Source: JBBTDV01 sp038042605 (GTDB taxonomy: Bacteria; Bdellovibrionota; UBA1018). From it: a stretch of DNA of 50,271 nt. The stretch's first letter is position 1; the number at the start of each line of letters is the position of its first letter. The stretch is from contig CAYHPW010000017.1 in NCBI GenBank assembly GCA_964358645.1, positions 1 through 50,271 on the forward strand, read 5' to 3'. The notes beneath the pieces were generated by a model. The model was given only the letters and a program-made list of their open reading frames with translations. It was not told the origin of the DNA and did no database searches. The translations under genes and the position numbers were made by a program. This document shows positions 15,328 to 23,947 of the stretch, piece by piece.

Positions 15328-16854
15328 TTATACCTCTTCAGATTGACGCTTCACCGTCTTGATTAGGGGCCTCATTAGGGGGAATAAAATCACATCCCTG
15401 ATACTCGGCGAATCGGTGAACAACATCACAAGCCGGTCTATTCCTATACCCTCTCCCGCGGTCGGCGGCATGCCGTATTCAAGCGCAGTGACAAAATCAT
15501 CATCCATCTCACAGGCCTCTTCATCCCCGGATTGCCTGGCCTTCACTTGTGCTTCAAATCGCCCTCTCTGATCTTCCGGATCATTCAACTCAGAAAAAGC
15601 GTTGGCGATCTCCCTGCCGAAAATATAAAGCTCAAAGCGATCGACAACAAATGGGTCCTTCTCATTTTTCCTCGAAAGAGGCGATACATCCAGCGGATAA
15701 TGCGTGACAAATGTCGGCTGCACTAGCTTTGGTTCAACAAGCTCATCAAAAATCCTCATCATGAGGCCGCCGGTCGAGTCCTTGGGATTCATCTCAATCC
15801 CAGCGCGGGCACCATATGCGAGCAATGTATCGCGGTCCCTAAGCGATGAACCAGACCCGAAATCCGTATGTTTAATAATCGCGTCTTCGACACTGATGCG
15901 ATCAAAATGTCCGTCAAGGTCTATTTGGGTACCTTGGTAAGCAAGCTTCCTCGTGCCAATAACTTTATCGGCAAGCCTGTGCAGGAGGTTCTGGGTAAGA
16001 TCCATGAGATCTTCATAGGTCGCATAAGACTGATAAAACTCAAGCATCGTGAATTCAGGATTATGTTTTATTGAGATACCTTCATTCCTGAAATTCCTAT
16101 TTATCTCGAACACCCGCTCAAATCCGCCCACGACAAGCCTTTTAAGGTACAACTCCGGTGCTATTCGCATGAAAAGCTGCATATCAAGCGTGTTATGATG
16201 GGTTGTAAACGGCCTTGCCGTGGCACCGCCGGCTATAGGGTGCATCATTGGAGTTTCTACTTCCAGGAAATCATGCTCAATAAAAAATCTCCTGATCTCA
16301 TCTATGATCTTCGATCGCTTCCTGAACGTATCACCGGTGGCCGCGTTCATGATCAGGTCAAGATAGCGCTGGCGGTATTTGATCTCCACATCAGCGATGC
16401 CGTGATATTTTTCCGGCAGCGGCCTGAGCGACTTGCTCAAAAGCTTAAGGCTATCGCAATTGATGGAAAGCTCGCCGGTTTTTGTCTTAAAAACCACGCC
16501 TTCCACAAAAATGACGTCACCGATATCAAGTTGTTTGAATGCGGCATATTGCTCCTGCCCCAATCTGTCACGCTGTACGAAAAGTTGTATAATGCCGGAA
16601 CGGTCTCTCACTCTGACAAAAGACGCCTTTCCGAAATCCCGGATAGCCATCATCCTCCCGGCAATGGATGCCTTTTCCGTTATGCTCTCAAGTTCTTCCC
16701 TTGTTTTTTCGCCATGCAAGCGCTGAAGTTCAGTCGCCGATGACGATGGATTCACGCCATTTTTGTATGGGTTTTCACCAGACTTCCGCAAAGCTTCCAA
16801 TTTCTGGTAGCGCACCCTTACTTGTTCAGAAAGATCTTCTGGGGAATCACTCAT
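15328..16854 (-). CDS. lysS: Lysyl-tRNA synthetase (class II)
   Basis: 508 residues. N-terminal anticodon-binding OB domain (~60-170, with GRMMAIRDFGKASFVRVRDR) and class II catalytic domain. Motif 1 FLEVETPMMHPIAGGATARPF, motif 2 FRNEGISIKHNPEFTMLEFY and motif 3 GEGIGIDRLVMLF are all present, with NAFSELNDPEDQRGRF before motif 3. Complete. lysS just upstream of lolC is a frequent arrangement in this type of genome. Spaced 12 bases from trxB, so part of the same transcript. Confidence 0.96.
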   Translation of the reverse strand: MSDSPEDLSEQVRVRYQKLEALRKSGENPYKNGVNPSSSATELQRLHGEKTREELESITEKASIAGRMMAIRDFGKASFVRVRDRSGIIQLFVQRDRLGQEQYAAFKQLDIGDVIFVEGVVFKTKTGELSINCDSLKLLSKSLRPLPEKYHGIADVEIKYRQRYLDLIMNAATGDTFRKRSKIIDEIRRFFIEHDFLEVETPMMHPIAGGATARPFTTHHNTLDMQLFMRIAPELYLKRLVVGGFERVFEINRNFRNEGISIKHNPEFTMLEFYQSYATYEDLMDLTQNLLHRLADKVIGTRKLAYQGTQIDLDGHFDRISVEDAIIKHTDFGSGSSLRDRDTLLAYGARAGIEMNPKDSTGGLMMRIFDELVEPKLVQPTFVTHYPLDVSPLSRKNEKDPFVVDRFELYIFGREIANAFSELNDPEDQRGRFEAQVKARQSGDEEACEMDDDFVTALEYGMPPTAGEGIGIDRLVMLFTDSPSIRDVILFPLMRPLIKTVKRQSEEV

Positions 16855-16866
16855 ACGCTAATGACC

Positions 16867-17793
16867 TCACACGTTTGCTTCTAAAAAACGTTCAGCATCG
16901 ATCGCGGCCATGCATCCTGACCCGGCTGCCGTCACCGCCTGTCTGTATGAAGGGTCAGCAACATCACCAGCCGCAAACACCCCCTCCACGCTCGTACGCG
17001 TGGACCCGCTTTCAACAACAATATACCCCTTGGCATCACATCTTAGCTGGCTCTTGAAAGCTGCCGTATTGGGTTCATGTCCTATAGCTATGAATACTCC
17101 TTGAAATAACATCTCTTTGATTTCACCAGTATTAACATCCTTGAGCTTAACACCGGTCACGGCGTCAGTGCCAAGAATATCATCAACAACACTGTTCCAT
17201 ACAAAACGGATCTTAGAATTTTTATCTGCTTTTTCCTGCATTATCTTGCTTGCCCGGAGTTTATCACGCCTGTGGATCACGCTGACCGTCTTGGCAAACC
17301 TGGTTAGGAAGGTTGCTTCCTCCAAAGCCGTATCTCCGCCTCCCACGACTGCAACATCCGCGTTCCTGAAGAAAAATCCATCACAGGTCGCGCATGCCGA
17401 TACACCTTTGCCCAACAATCTTTTCTCGCTGGCGAGATTGAGCCACTTAGCTGAAGCGCCAGAGGCGACTATCAGGGTTCTGGTCGATATCTGCTGACCG
17501 TTTGAAAATGAAATTGAAAATGGCCTTCTCGATAAATCAACGCCGACCACGCTTGCTTGTATGAACCTCGTGCCGAATCGCTCCGCCTGTTTTTTAAAAG
17601 CGCTCATGAGATCAGGCCCAAGAACAGGCTCGGCAAAACCAGGGTAATTTTCAACCTCACTGGTAATCGTAAGTTGTCCCCCTGGCTGATCGCCATCCAC
17701 AACAACCGGTTCAAGATCAGCCCTGGCTGCATAAATCGCCGCAGTCAACCCTGCCGGTCCAGAACCAACGATTGTCACGTTTTCTACGCCCAT
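16867..17793 (-). CDS. trxB: Thioredoxin-disulfide reductase
   Basis: 308 residues, low-molecular-weight TrxR type. FAD site GSGPAGLTAAIYAARADL (10-27), redox-active pair CATC (Cys134, Cys137) and NADPH site VVGGGDTALEEATFL. The C-terminal FAD-binding block GVFAAGDVADPSYRQAVTAAGSG is intact. It reduces thioredoxin with NADPH in the cytosol. First recognised core gene of the long envelope run; the small gene at 17829 ends 35 bases upstream. Confidence 0.95.
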   Translation of the reverse strand: MGVENVTIVGSGPAGLTAAIYAARADLEPVVVDGDQPGGQLTITSEVENYPGFAEPVLGPDLMSAFKKQAERFGTRFIQASVVGVDLSRRPFSISFSNGQQISTRTLIVASGASAKWLNLASEKRLLGKGVSACATCDGFFFRNADVAVVGGGDTALEEATFLTRFAKTVSVIHRRDKLRASKIMQEKADKNSKIRFVWNSVVDDILGTDAVTGVKLKDVNTGEIKEMLFQGVFIAIGHEPNTAAFKSQLRCDAKGYIVVESGSTRTSVEGVFAAGDVADPSYRQAVTAAGSGCMAAIDAERFLEANV

Positions 17794-17828
17794 AGACCCC
17801 TCTAAAGATGCGAACAGGTCAGATGATT

Positions 17829-18107
17829 TTAGTGGTGCTGAAAAAACTGCGTACCCGACTGAGTACCGGCCTGGCCTATCGGCTCGTTACCGCTTTCAGT
17901 AAGTGATTGACTGCCGTTAGGCCTATCATCTATCTCTTCTTGTGAAAGGGATTCGATACTCACCCAATCGGCATTTTCTGAATCATCCGGTAATTGCTGA
18001 AGATGTTTATCCACTTCAGCAGAGGTAACAACACCCTTGGCAATATTGCGTTCAATTATCCTAATGTCCAATTTCTTAGACTCAATAGCGTCGTGAAGAA
18101 GTACCAT
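17829..18107 (-). CDS. Small hydrophilic protein, unknown function
   Basis: 92 residues. The first half (MVLLHDAIESKKLDIRIIER through VDKHLQQLPDDSENADWVSI) is charged and predicted helical; the second half is Gln/Ser/Gly-rich and likely disordered, ending QFFQHH. No recognised family. The start ATG has AGAAAGAG upstream, and it lies 35 bases before trxB on the same strand, so it is probably co-transcribed. Real coding is supported by spacing and start context only. Confidence 0.55.
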   Translation of the reverse strand: MVLLHDAIESKKLDIRIIERNIAKGVVTSAEVDKHLQQLPDDSENADWVSIESLSQEEIDDRPNGSQSLTESGNEPIGQAGTQSGTQFFQHH

Positions 18108-18171
18108 AAGCTCTTTCTAATAGATCGTACAGCAGCATGTGTCAACTAACTCTATGGCTGCTTTAACGATT

Positions 18172-18936
18172 TTAATGCCATGTTTTGGGTGTGTTGCCGT
18201 CCGCATTGCCGTTTACGCCTGAAACTTTTTTCCTTTCGTTATCTATAATCAACTTAAGATGGTTGCGCGAAGATGTTTTTTTGCTCTTTGTGGCTTGACT
18301 ACTGTCCATAATAGCCCTTTTCTTTTTTGCGATTGAACGTGCCGCAGCCGCCCACAGGTAAACAAACCCGCTTATAAGGCCACCCAGATGGGCCAAACCA
18401 GACAGGCCGCCTTTTGACGAAAAAACCGTCGCCATAAATTCAAGGCCCGCAAGAATCCATATGAAGTGTTTTGCCTTCATCGGGAAAATCATCATGAAAA
18501 GAAGCACGCGCTCGGAGAAAATCAACCCGTACGCCATAAGTAGGCCATATATCGCCCCGGAAGCACCGACCATGGGGATTGCCAGCCACTCACCCTTGAA
18601 AATCGCAAGCTGCAATAGAAGATAAAAAGTAGCAGCTCCGATCAGGCATGAAAAATAGTAACGAATGAATCTCGCGGTACCCCACAGCGCTTCTAATTCG
18701 GAACCGATAAACAACAACATTAACCCGTTCAAAAACAAATGCGTTACATCACCGTGCAGGAACGCGTATGTGATGACCTGCCAGAAATAATGTTTAATCA
18801 CGACATTGGCCGGCACCAGACCGAACAAACCAAGCAGGTTGCCCCCTAGATATTGATCCGCGGTTTGCTGTATTAGAAACACGGCCAGATAAATTATTAG
18901 GAGACTTTTAACAGCTTTGGTTAATCGTAAGCGCAT
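18172..18936 (-). CDS. Rhomboid-family intramembrane serine protease
   Basis: 254 residues with six predicted membrane helices. The rhomboid motifs are present: FLHGDVTHLFLNGLML (His61, Asn70), active Ser126 in VGASGAIYGLL and the partner His183 in GLAHLGGLISGF. The cytosolic C-terminal tail (~200-254) is basic then polar (KKKRAIMDSSQATKSKK). Rhomboids cut transmembrane substrates inside the inner membrane; the substrate is unknown. It lies 15 bases after the methylmalonyl-CoA epimerase gene. Confidence 0.9.
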   Translation of the reverse strand: MRLRLTKAVKSLLIIYLAVFLIQQTADQYLGGNLLGLFGLVPANVVIKHYFWQVITYAFLHGDVTHLFLNGLMLLFIGSELEALWGTARFIRYYFSCLIGAATFYLLLQLAIFKGEWLAIPMVGASGAIYGLLMAYGLIFSERVLLFMMIFPMKAKHFIWILAGLEFMATVFSSKGGLSGLAHLGGLISGFVYLWAAAARSIAKKKRAIMDSSQATKSKKTSSRNHLKLIIDNERKKVSGVNGNADGNTPKTWH

Positions 18937-18951
18937 ATTCTTTCCCGACTG

Positions 18952-19383
18952 TTAACGGCCGCCAGGGGCCGCCATAGGTTCAGCTAGTTCAATCAGGACG
19001 CCGTCAGCGGAGGAAGGATGTATGAAGTTTACGTTCATCCCATGCGCCCCCGGTTGCGGAGCCTTATACACAAGCCTAAACCCTTCTGAGGCAAGTTTAT
19101 TACAAAGCCGTACCAATTCACCAGATCTAACTGAGAAAGAAAGATGATGTAGCCCAGGGCCTCTTTTGTTGATGAACTTCATGACCGGCCCGTCTTTTTC
19201 AACAGGCTCGAGCAATTCAATAACCCCTCCAGAGTCTAGAGTTTTCACGGATAAGAAATGAGTCCTGACCCCCTCGCTTGGCACATCCTCCACCGCCGTC
19301 ACATCAAGACCGAGAATTGAAAACAAGCGCATAAGCGCGGGCAGATCCTTAACCGCAATACCGATGTGGCTTAACTTAAGCAT
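18952..19383 (-). CDS. mce: Methylmalonyl-CoA epimerase
   Basis: 143 residues, vicinal-oxygen-chelate (glyoxalase) fold with two beta-alpha-beta-beta-beta halves. Metal ligands fit the family: His6 in LSHIGIAV, His in GPGLHHLSF and Glu in GVLIELAEP. The enzyme interconverts (S)- and (R)-methylmalonyl-CoA in propionate or branched-chain metabolism. Mutase and carboxylase genes are not in the window. Length fits family members (~135-150). Confidence 0.85.
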   Translation of the reverse strand: MLKLSHIGIAVKDLPALMRLFSILGLDVTAVEDVPSEGVRTHFLSVKTLDSGGVIELLEPVEKDGPVMKFINKRGPGLHHLSFSVRSGELVRLCNKLASEGFRLVYKAPQPGAHGMNVNFIHPSSADGVLIELAEPMAAPGGR

Positions 19384-19449
19384 AGTGTTGGCCTCTTATT
19401 GGGAATTATTATCAGGTTTGGGGAAAAGCTGAAACCTAGAAAAAAGACC

Positions 19450-19698
19450 ACAAAAAAGACGAGGACCACTAACATCTTGTTGCTGTACCCGAGCTCGCCT
19501 CCTCAACGAACCCAGCAAGAGATAGCAGTCCTCAGTCAAGTAGTCCAAGCTCTGAGCACCCACCACGAATCCTCTTAGCTCAGACAATCCATTGATCGGA
19601 AAACTACGGTCAAACTTTAGAAAATGTTTCTGCGCCACGGAGAGGGCGCGTCGAGGTACCTTCAAATTGTTTATTGCAAAAGTGGTCATTGTGTTCAA
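19450..19698 (-). ncRNA. Candidate structured small RNA
   Basis: Minus-strand transcript inferred from signals. A possible promoter TTGAAC (complement of 19693-19698) and AATAAA (complement of 19670-19675) has a 17-base spacer. Downstream come three hairpins: GCGCC/GGCGC (19632-19636 with 19645-19649), TCTGAGC/GCTCAGA (19551-19557 with 19578-19584) and a large one with an 11-bp outer stem (19461-19471 with 19523-19533, two G-U pairs), followed by six U residues (19452-19457), i.e. a terminator. The overlapping 100-codon frame starts upstream of this promoter, lacks a Shine-Dalgarno and has no protein likeness. Predicted length ~210 nt. I could not match it to 6S, SRP or RNase P RNA. Confidence 0.5.
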
Positions 19699-19883
19699 GT
19701 CAGCACGTTGTCTAGAACACGGAAGAAATGTGGTGGTAACGAAGTAGAAGTGTTTTTAAAAAGTCAGATTTTGCAGTGTCGGGAAAGTTTCCGATGCCAT
19801 AAGCTTATATGTACATGTTATGCAGTAATTAGAAGCGACGTATACCGATTATGGTCTTATAAACATAAATAAGGAGATCAACA
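19699..19883 (+). other. Intergenic leader before the porin gene
   Basis: No gene seen. It contains an imperfect inverted repeat (TCGGGAAA with TTTCCGA, about 19779-19794) and AT-rich stretches suitable for promoters in both directions, since the small RNA and the porin are divergent. The segment ends with AAGGAG at 19871-19876, the Shine-Dalgarno of the porin gene. Confidence 0.35.
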
Positions 19884-20888
19884 GTGAAAATGACCAAATA
19901 CATTCTTACAAGTTTTTTTACGTTACTTATAACTGCTATTGCAATCCCAGCTTTTGCCGAGGGCAAGTTCTCCGGCTTGATGTTCGGCGATTATTACTGG
20001 TTCGCTAAGCACAACGACACAGCCAGCAAACTTGCAAACGGAGAATATGGGATCAAAGGTCACAACGGTTTTTGGATGAGACGTATATATTTAACATACG
20101 ACCATAAATTCGACGGTGACTGGTCAGCACGGTTCAGGCTGGAGGCAAACAGTTCAGACTTCAAGACAGCCGCACCCAGCGTGATAACCCCGTTCGTGAA
20201 AGACGCATTCCTGCAGTGGAAGTGGAATACGCGCAATTTGTTTTTTGGGCTTTCAGGCGCGCCTACATTTGATCTTTTTGAAAACCACTGGGGACTGAGA
20301 GCGGTTGAGAAAACACCAGAGGATTTATGGAATTTCGGGTCTGCAAGGGATTTTGGTGTCGCAGCGAAGGGGAGTTATGGCGACGGGCTTATCAGCTACC
20401 ACCTGATGTTTGGCAATGGCAGCAGCAATAAGCATGAGACCAATAACGGCAAAAAGGGATATCTTTCGTTAAGCAGCAACCCAATCAAAGAAGTGTTGCT
20501 TGAGCTATACGGTGACTATGAGTCTTTCACTCATAATGTGGTTACGCATATTTTTGCAGGATACAAAATCGAAACTTTTCGCTTGGGCGGCCTCTACAGC
20601 TACGCCAAACAGTCTAATGCGGCCAAGAACATTACATCTCTTTACGGAGTTTATAATTTCACTGATACATTCGCGGTATTCGGCAGAATGGATAAGGTGA
20701 GCGCAGGCTTGGGTGATGCGACTTATCTGCATCAGAGCAGCGCTTCTCCGCCTACGTTGATTATTGCAGGCGCAGATTTCGAACTTGAAAAGAACATTCA
20801 TCTTATACCAAACATCGAGTCCGTCACTTACAAGGAAGGCGTAGATAGCGATCTTATTCCACGATTGACATTTTCGTGGGTATTTTAA
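19884..20888 (+). CDS. Outer-membrane porin, phosphate-selective-porin-like beta-barrel
   Basis: 334 residues from a GTG start placed 7 bases after AAGGAG. Signal peptide MKMTKYILTSFFTLLITAIA..., cleavage after AFA (residue ~25). The mature chain alternates hydrophobic and polar residues with many aromatic strand ends (FWMRRIYLTYDHKF, FLQWKWNTRNLFFG, HIFAGYKIETFRLGGLY) and ends in Phe (LTFSWVF), the outer-membrane barrel signature. WMRRIYLTYDHKFDGDWSARFRLE recalls the OprO/OprP-like porin fold; the solute is unknown. Stands alone on the plus strand. Confidence 0.75.
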   Translation: MKMTKYILTSFFTLLITAIAIPAFAEGKFSGLMFGDYYWFAKHNDTASKLANGEYGIKGHNGFWMRRIYLTYDHKFDGDWSARFRLEANSSDFKTAAPSVITPFVKDAFLQWKWNTRNLFFGLSGAPTFDLFENHWGLRAVEKTPEDLWNFGSARDFGVAAKGSYGDGLISYHLMFGNGSSNKHETNNGKKGYLSLSSNPIKEVLLELYGDYESFTHNVVTHIFAGYKIETFRLGGLYSYAKQSNAAKNITSLYGVYNFTDTFAVFGRMDKVSAGLGDATYLHQSSASPPTLIIAGADFELEKNIHLIPNIESVTYKEGVDSDLIPRLTFSWVF

Positions 20889-21021
20889 GCTAAGCTCCCT
20901 ATCCGGCCGTATCACCTGGGCAACGTCAATCAAATGACTATGCCAAAGCTCAAACATTTGTAGCCATGAGACATTACCCATGAAATATTATAATGGTAAA
21001 ATATTTTACGGGGGCAGAAAA

Positions 21022-22392
21022 ATGCAAACTAAGCTCAGATTACAAATAATTCCTGTTGTTATCCTGTCAGTCGTTTCATTCATGACATCGTGGACACCAA
21101 CTGGTCCAGCCATCACCTCAGCTTACGCAGGCTGTGATTCCATCTGTAGTGAAGTCTTAAAAGACCCAAAGAAAGCAACTGAAAGCCAGGTCGGCCCACA
21201 GTGTGCGGCTTACAAGGCCTCCGAAGATTCAAAAGTACCAGAAAAAGTCTTGCTCGCGCTTAACCTCGGGGTGGCCACGACTTGTGGTTTCGCGTGCGTA
21301 TCTGAAAAATTCAATCCCACCATTTCGCAAATCTGCTCTGTCGGCGCAATGGGTGCAGGAGTCGCTGAAGTAATAGTAACACTGTCCCAAAAATCCAGCA
21401 TCGCGCAGAAAATGATCAGCGTAGCCGGCGGCGCTGCGGGTACATATATGGGGTATAAGGGTGCAAAGGAAGTTGAAAATATTAGTAAAGCATCCACCCG
21501 ATTCAGAGAGGCCAGAGAGGCCAGAGATGCAGCCATGGACCAAGAAAATACACATGCGGCAATCAATGCCGAGCTAGACGCTGACGACGCCATTAAAGAT
21601 AAAGTCGCAGCCAAGAAAAAATCAAAAAGTGACTCATGCAAGACCGCGGTTGTGTTTGGCATCATGGCGGGGCTAAGGGCGGTTAACCTAAATCAGCACG
21701 ATGAAACAAAGAAGAAAGCATGTGGTGAGGTCAACCAACTAGCCTCCGCGAATGGAATCAGCGTGGATGGCTCTGGCGGCAGCAGCGCTCCTTCAAAAGC
21801 TAACTCCGGGACCAGTGCCGGATTAGCCAGCTATGAAGCAGCATCGCAAGGACTGACATGTATAAGCAGTCAAGGCGGCCTTGCGGCCTGCCCGGTCGTC
21901 AATGGACAGCCTGTTTCGTTAGAAGCAACCGACGCAGGAATAATGTCACGCTCCGGCCTTGACCGCGTGGCGGCTCCTGTAGCGCTTGCCGGGCTTGAGA
22001 AGATGGCTGGACAACTTGATGGCGCCGTTAATGCGGGTTCGATGATGGCCGCGATGGCCGGTGAACTAGGTGAATTTGGCAATGCACTCGCGCAAGTCGC
22101 TAAAACCGCGCAAGATAACCCTCGCGAATTCATGGACCTCCTGCCGATCAGTTCGGCAATTGCTTCGACCGGTGGAGGTATCGTCAAGCAAGCAGGGGAT
22201 TCACAAGGTGGTAATGCTTTTGGCTCGCTCTTCGGGAACACAGGCAGCAAGCAAACAGGCGCGAGCGGTGTGGACTCGGCGGCATTCCAAGCCAAGCAAT
22301 CAACAGATATCTGGCATGCCGACAGCGCGCTTAACATTTTTCAAATAGTTTCTGATAGAATCGGGAAATCCTCGAACGGCATAGCTCATTAA
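21022..22392 (+). CDS. Secreted Ala/Gly-rich protein, unknown function
   Basis: 456 residues from the ATG at 21022, preceded by GGGGGC; an in-frame ATG at 20980 lacks a ribosome site. Signal peptide to about residue 35 (AYAGCDSICSEV). The N-terminal part has several Cys (GCDSICSE, GPQCAAY, TTCGFACVSE, ISQICSVG) and then hydrophobic Gly/Ala segments (GAMGAGVAEVIVTLS; MISVAGGAAGTYMG) that may be membrane helices. A charged coiled-coil-like stretch (REAREARDAAMDQENTH) and a low-complexity Ser/Gly region follow. I do not recognise the family; a secreted or envelope protein is the most that can be said. Confidence 0.6.
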   Translation: MQTKLRLQIIPVVILSVVSFMTSWTPTGPAITSAYAGCDSICSEVLKDPKKATESQVGPQCAAYKASEDSKVPEKVLLALNLGVATTCGFACVSEKFNPTISQICSVGAMGAGVAEVIVTLSQKSSIAQKMISVAGGAAGTYMGYKGAKEVENISKASTRFREAREARDAAMDQENTHAAINAELDADDAIKDKVAAKKKSKSDSCKTAVVFGIMAGLRAVNLNQHDETKKKACGEVNQLASANGISVDGSGGSSAPSKANSGTSAGLASYEAASQGLTCISSQGGLAACPVVNGQPVSLEATDAGIMSRSGLDRVAAPVALAGLEKMAGQLDGAVNAGSMMAAMAGELGEFGNALAQVAKTAQDNPREFMDLLPISSAIASTGGGIVKQAGDSQGGNAFGSLFGNTGSKQTGASGVDSAAFQAKQSTDIWHADSALNIFQIVSDRIGKSSNGIAH

Positions 22393-22399
22393 AAGAGGG

Positions 22400-22428
22400 T
22401 TGCAAACACTAATTGGCACAAGTATTAA
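22400..22428 (+). promoter_or_regulatory. Promoter of tRNA-Ala
   Basis: TTGCAA (22400-22405) and TATTAA (22423-22428) with exactly 17 bases between. Transcription would start around 22434-22436, just before the left arm of the inverted repeat that brackets the tRNA. Confidence 0.6.
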
Positions 22429-22438
22429 TGCGGTAAAG

Positions 22439-22538
22439 ATCGTGACCTGAGCGGGGGTGTAGCTCAGCTGGTAGAGTACGACAATGGCATTGTCGGGGTC
22501 AGGGGTTCGACTCCCCTCACCTCCACTGAGGTCACGAT
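22439..22538 (+). repeat. Inverted repeat bracketing tRNA-Ala (precursor stem)
   Basis: ATCGTGACCT at 22439-22448 is the exact reverse complement of AGGTCACGAT at 22529-22538. The arms lie 4 bases before and 3 bases after the tRNA, so in the primary transcript they would close a 10-bp stem on top of the acceptor stem. Such a stem could guide RNase processing of the precursor. The right arm has no T-run, so it is not an ordinary terminator. Confidence 0.7.
22453..22525 (+). tRNA. tRNA-Ala (anticodon GGC)
   Basis: Acceptor GGGGGTG (22453-22459) pairs with CACCTCC (22518-22524) and contains the G3-U70 wobble pair, the alanine identity element. D arm GTAGCTCAGCTGGTAGAGTAC, anticodon stem CGACA/TGTCG with loop ATGGCAT (anticodon GGC), T loop GGTTCGACTCC, discriminator A at 22525. 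CCA is not encoded. Placed inside a perfect flanking inverted repeat and behind its own promoter. Confidence 0.95.
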
Positions 22539-22627
22539 GGTCCATTCCAAATCAAGCACAATTCCCGCCGGTTCCGTTGTTGCATCAATATTTTATCAAT
22601 AAGTGCGAGAGGCTTAAGGAGTTTACA

Positions 22628-23026
22628 ATGCTTAGAAAACGACCACAGGAACGGCTGCCCGAGCGTGTGGACCCTGGTGATTCAGAGCCAGAGTACGGCT
22701 GCCCTGGTTCTATCGAACAGCAACTTGATATGTGCGAGGAAGGGACGCTTAGAGGTGATGAAATTCTTTTTCATCATGGCAGGAAGCCTGAGCCAGAAGG
22801 CGGCGATAATTATGAACCGCTCGACCCAGATAGGATGAAGGAAAATTATCACGTCGATATGGCCGAAGAGAACCGCGAAGGTGACGAGATGAGTGGGGAT
22901 GGGCATTCATCCGGCCTGCAAGGCGATGAAATGGAGTTGAGCAACCAGATACATATCGACACCGGCCTGCCAGGTGATTGGACGCAAAGACACGAGCGGG
23001 TCATTCAAAAAAAACATTTCGACTGA
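22628..23026 (+). CDS. Acidic small protein, unknown function
   Basis: 132 residues from the ATG at 22628, with AAGGAG at 22616-22621 as Shine-Dalgarno; the frame is open further upstream into the tRNA but that part is not coding. Strongly acidic and Gly/Asp/Glu-rich (RVDPGDSEPEYGCPGSIEQQ; MAEENREGDEMSGDG), with no membrane segment or signal. Ends KKHFD. No family recognised. The convergent CBS gene ends 3 bases away. Confidence 0.6.
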   Translation: MLRKRPQERLPERVDPGDSEPEYGCPGSIEQQLDMCEEGTLRGDEILFHHGRKPEPEGGDNYEPLDPDRMKENYHVDMAEENREGDEMSGDGHSSGLQGDEMELSNQIHIDTGLPGDWTQRHERVIQKKHFD

Positions 23027-23029
23027 GCA

Positions 23030-23947
23030 CTAAGCTGCGACTGGTTTTGCTTCCGCTACTACGAAGAGTGCCTTCATTTCATCCGGGAGCTGTGATTTAA
23101 CATGTTCTATTTCAGATGGGTCGAGCAGCTCCACCAAGGCAGAAAATGCCCTTAGCATTATTGACCGGGCCGTGGCTTCTTCGATATCAAATTTATCCCT
23201 TAGCCCGCTTAATATCCTCAATACAGTAAACGAACGATCCGGCCCCGGCGAAAGCGCAAGTAGCTCGTCCTGAATATCCTGCGGCAATTGCGCAATAAGA
23301 TGCATCGCGCCCGTATAATGCATTCTTTGCACAACACAGCCAAGAATGTATTTAATGACCTTAGCTGCGAATTCTTGCGTCAAGCCGGTTTTTTCACCAA
23401 CGGCTTTATAGAAAAGATTCAATGTTTGGGATTTGCGCGCATCCGAACGCTCTATGCGCTCTGTCGCGCGACCTCTTGGCAAAAGCCGTTGCATACCGCG
23501 CCTCATTATCTGCCTTCGCACGATTGATGAAATCTGATCCAGGTCAACAGCTTTTGACGCGATTAGATCATCAAGCGTCACAAGACCAACGCATTTTTTC
23601 TTGCCATGCTGTGTTTCCTGGGTGACCGGTATGCGGCGGATGCCGTGTTTTTCCATCAGCCTAACAACTTCTTTTATGTCCACGTTCTCGTTAACCGAAA
23701 CAGGGCCCGCTGTCATTATTGACGAAACCGAATCATCAAGTCCTTTTGAACCAGCTCCTTTTAAATCAGCAATGATTCCACAGGTCAAATCGCGATCCGT
23801 TACTATCCCGGCAATATTGCCGTCATAGTCGGATATGATGATACTGCCGATGCCGCGTTCACACATTACTCTGGCGACTTGTTGGCATGGGGTATCTGGT
23901 CTTAGTATCACCAATCTTCTGTGAATGTACGGTTCAATCAATGTCAT
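23030..23947 (-). CDS. CBS-domain pair plus DUF2267 protein
   Basis: 305 residues from the ATG at 23945-23947, which has AAGAGG seven bases upstream; a longer start at 23977 is less likely. Two CBS domains (about 10-60 with GIVTDRDL, and 75-130 with HGIRRIPVT...GLVTLDDL) form a nucleotide-sensing Bateman module. The C-terminal part (~175-290, NLFYKAVGEKTGLTQEFAAKVIKYILG and LIAQLPQDIQDELL) fits DUF2267. CBS modules bind adenine nucleotides in many proteins; what this one controls is unknown. A second, different CBS protein lies at 26419. Confidence 0.75.
   Translation of the reverse strand: MTLIEPYIHRRLVILRPDTPCQQVARVMCERGIGSIIISDYDGNIAGIVTDRDLTCGIIADLKGAGSKGLDDSVSSIMTAGPVSVNENVDIKEVVRLMEKHGIRRIPVTQETQHGKKKCVGLVTLDDLIASKAVDLDQISSIVRRQIMRRGMQRLLPRGRATERIERSDARKSQTLNLFYKAVGEKTGLTQEFAAKVIKYILGCVVQRMHYTGAMHLIAQLPQDIQDELLALSPGPDRSFTVLRILSGLRDKFDIEEATARSIMLRAFSALVELLDPSEIEHVKSQLPDEMKALFVVAEAKPVAA

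Noticed and set aside
19396..19698. 100-codon minus-strand frame
   Set aside because: TTG start without Shine-Dalgarno upstream of the likely promoter; hairpins and terminator inside it favour a non-coding RNA.
19450..19698. 6S RNA, SRP RNA or RNase P RNA identity for the small RNA
   Set aside because: The GGAAGGAAGCA-like SRP loop and the long single closing stem of 6S RNA are not found; left unassigned.
22484..22627. N-terminal extension of the acidic protein into tRNA-Ala
   Set aside because: Overlaps the tRNA; the ATG at 22628 has AAGGAG at good spacing.
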